A DNA stretch of 64,000 nt from Halobellus rarus (GTDB taxonomy: Archaea; Halobacteriota; Halobacteria; Halobacteriales; Haloferacaceae), in assembly GCF_024494595.1 (NCBI RefSeq), contig NZ_JANHDI010000013.1, forward strand, positions 62,001 to 126,000, read 5' to 3'. A program made the position numbers and the translations under genes. Shown piece by piece: positions 63,661 through 64,000 of the stretch (position 1 is the stretch's first letter; each line of letters opens with the position of its first letter). The notes beneath the pieces were generated by a model. It saw nothing but the letters and a program-made list of their open reading frames with translations, was not told the origin of the DNA and did no database searches.

Positions 63661-64000
63661 ATGCTCGAAGATGACATCGACCGGCTGCTGCCGCTCGCTC
63701 ACATCTCGCTTTCGGAGCCGCCGGCGAACAAAACGGACGCGATCGAGTTCCTCCTGGATCTCATCGCGGACAACGGCCGCGTGACGGACCGCGAGGCCGC
63801 CCTCGACGCGCTCCGGGAGCGCGAGAAGGAGGCGACCACCGGGGTCGGAATGGAAATCGGGATCCCGCACGCGAAGACGAGCGCCGTCGAGGAGCCCTCG
63901 ATCGCGTTCGGCCGCTCCGAGGAGGGAATCGACTTCGACGCGATGGACGACAAGCCCGCTCGCCTGCTGTTCATGATCCTCGTCCCCGCGGAGGGCGGCG
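63661..64000 (+). CDS. ptfA: PTS fructose-specific EIIA component, truncated by the window
   Basis: The first 113 codons of an EIIA-Fru domain are visible and no stop is reached. GIPHAKTSAV places the phospho-accepting His at residue 70. It receives phosphate from HPr and passes it to EIIB for fructose uptake through PtfC. A CCTTAACAA element about 30 nt before the ATG suggests its own promoter despite the operon-like order. Genes for HPr, enzyme I and EIIB would be expected further downstream. Confidence 0.92.
   Translation, partial: MLEDDIDRLLPLAHISLSEPPANKTDAIEFLLDLIADNGRVTDREAALDALREREKEATTGVGMEIGIPHAKTSAVEEPSIAFGRSEEGIDFDAMDDKPARLLFMILVPAEGG

Overview
The window is chromosomal DNA of a halophilic archaeon (class Halobacteria). 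The evidence is high G+C, very acidic proteins, TATA boxes about 25-30 nt before start codons (leaderless transcripts), Tat signal peptides on a lipoprotein and a Rieske protein, and haloarchaeal families (HTH-10 regulator, bacterial-type PTS genes beside GlpR, PAS/GAF histidine kinases, GuaA split into subunits). The order ilv-leu-glpR-pfkB-ptfC-ptfA resembles my recollection of Haloferax volcanii, so Haloferacales is the likely order; this is inference.

Layout. 1-2.9 kb: a truncated receiver-PAS protein and a membrane histidine kinase. 3-14.8 kb: a malate:quinone oxidoreductase-like flavoprotein, CspA, a membrane protein, a glycosyltransferase, a membrane/spermidine-synthase fusion, UspA, MsrB, a KaiC-like ATPase, an amine-oxidase-like flavoprotein, a PHP protein and a membrane protein. 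14.9-24.2 kb: a ring-cleavage dioxygenase, an HTH-10 regulator, a VLRF1/Vms1-type peptidyl-tRNA hydrolase candidate, the DgcN-DgcA pair for D-glutamate, UPF0179, a desuccinylase-like hydrolase, DUF309, a PurM/HypE-like protein and uridine kinase. 24.5-30.2 kb: a branched-chain amino-acid ABC system whose binding protein looks circularly permuted and which faces a livHMGF operon on the other strand. 30.2-44.3 kb: DsbB, a winged-helix membrane protein, a Rieske protein, PEP carboxylase, an aldo-keto reductase, an enoyl-reductase-like protein, pyrG-guaAB-DUF, a lipoprotein, an amidohydrolase and an HD hydrolase. 44.9-51.5 kb: two large histidine kinases flanking a cupin and a KaiC-like protein with a broken P-loop, then a VOC protein and DUF5779. 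52-60.2 kb: leuA, ilvB-ilvN-ilvC, leuC-leuD-leuB, for Leu/Ile/Val synthesis. 60.5 kb to the end: glpR-pfkB, ptfC and a truncated ptfA, for PTS fructose uptake and 1-phosphofructokinase.

Unexplained structure. (i) The liv binding protein has its second lobe before its first. (ii) The 631-bp gap at 44259-44889 holds seven hairpins in series (several 9-11 bp perfect stems) ending at a T run, unlike any RNA I can name. (iii) Three intergenic copies of a TATA-led structured repeat sit at 8947-9120, 20080-20258 and 35420-35557. (iv) The 5' end of leuA is out of frame with the only promoter-proximal ATG, and ilvB is preceded by a leaderless small ORF ending Ile-Ile-Val-Gly-Ala-Leu. No tRNA, rRNA, CRISPR array or intact insertion sequence was recognised.
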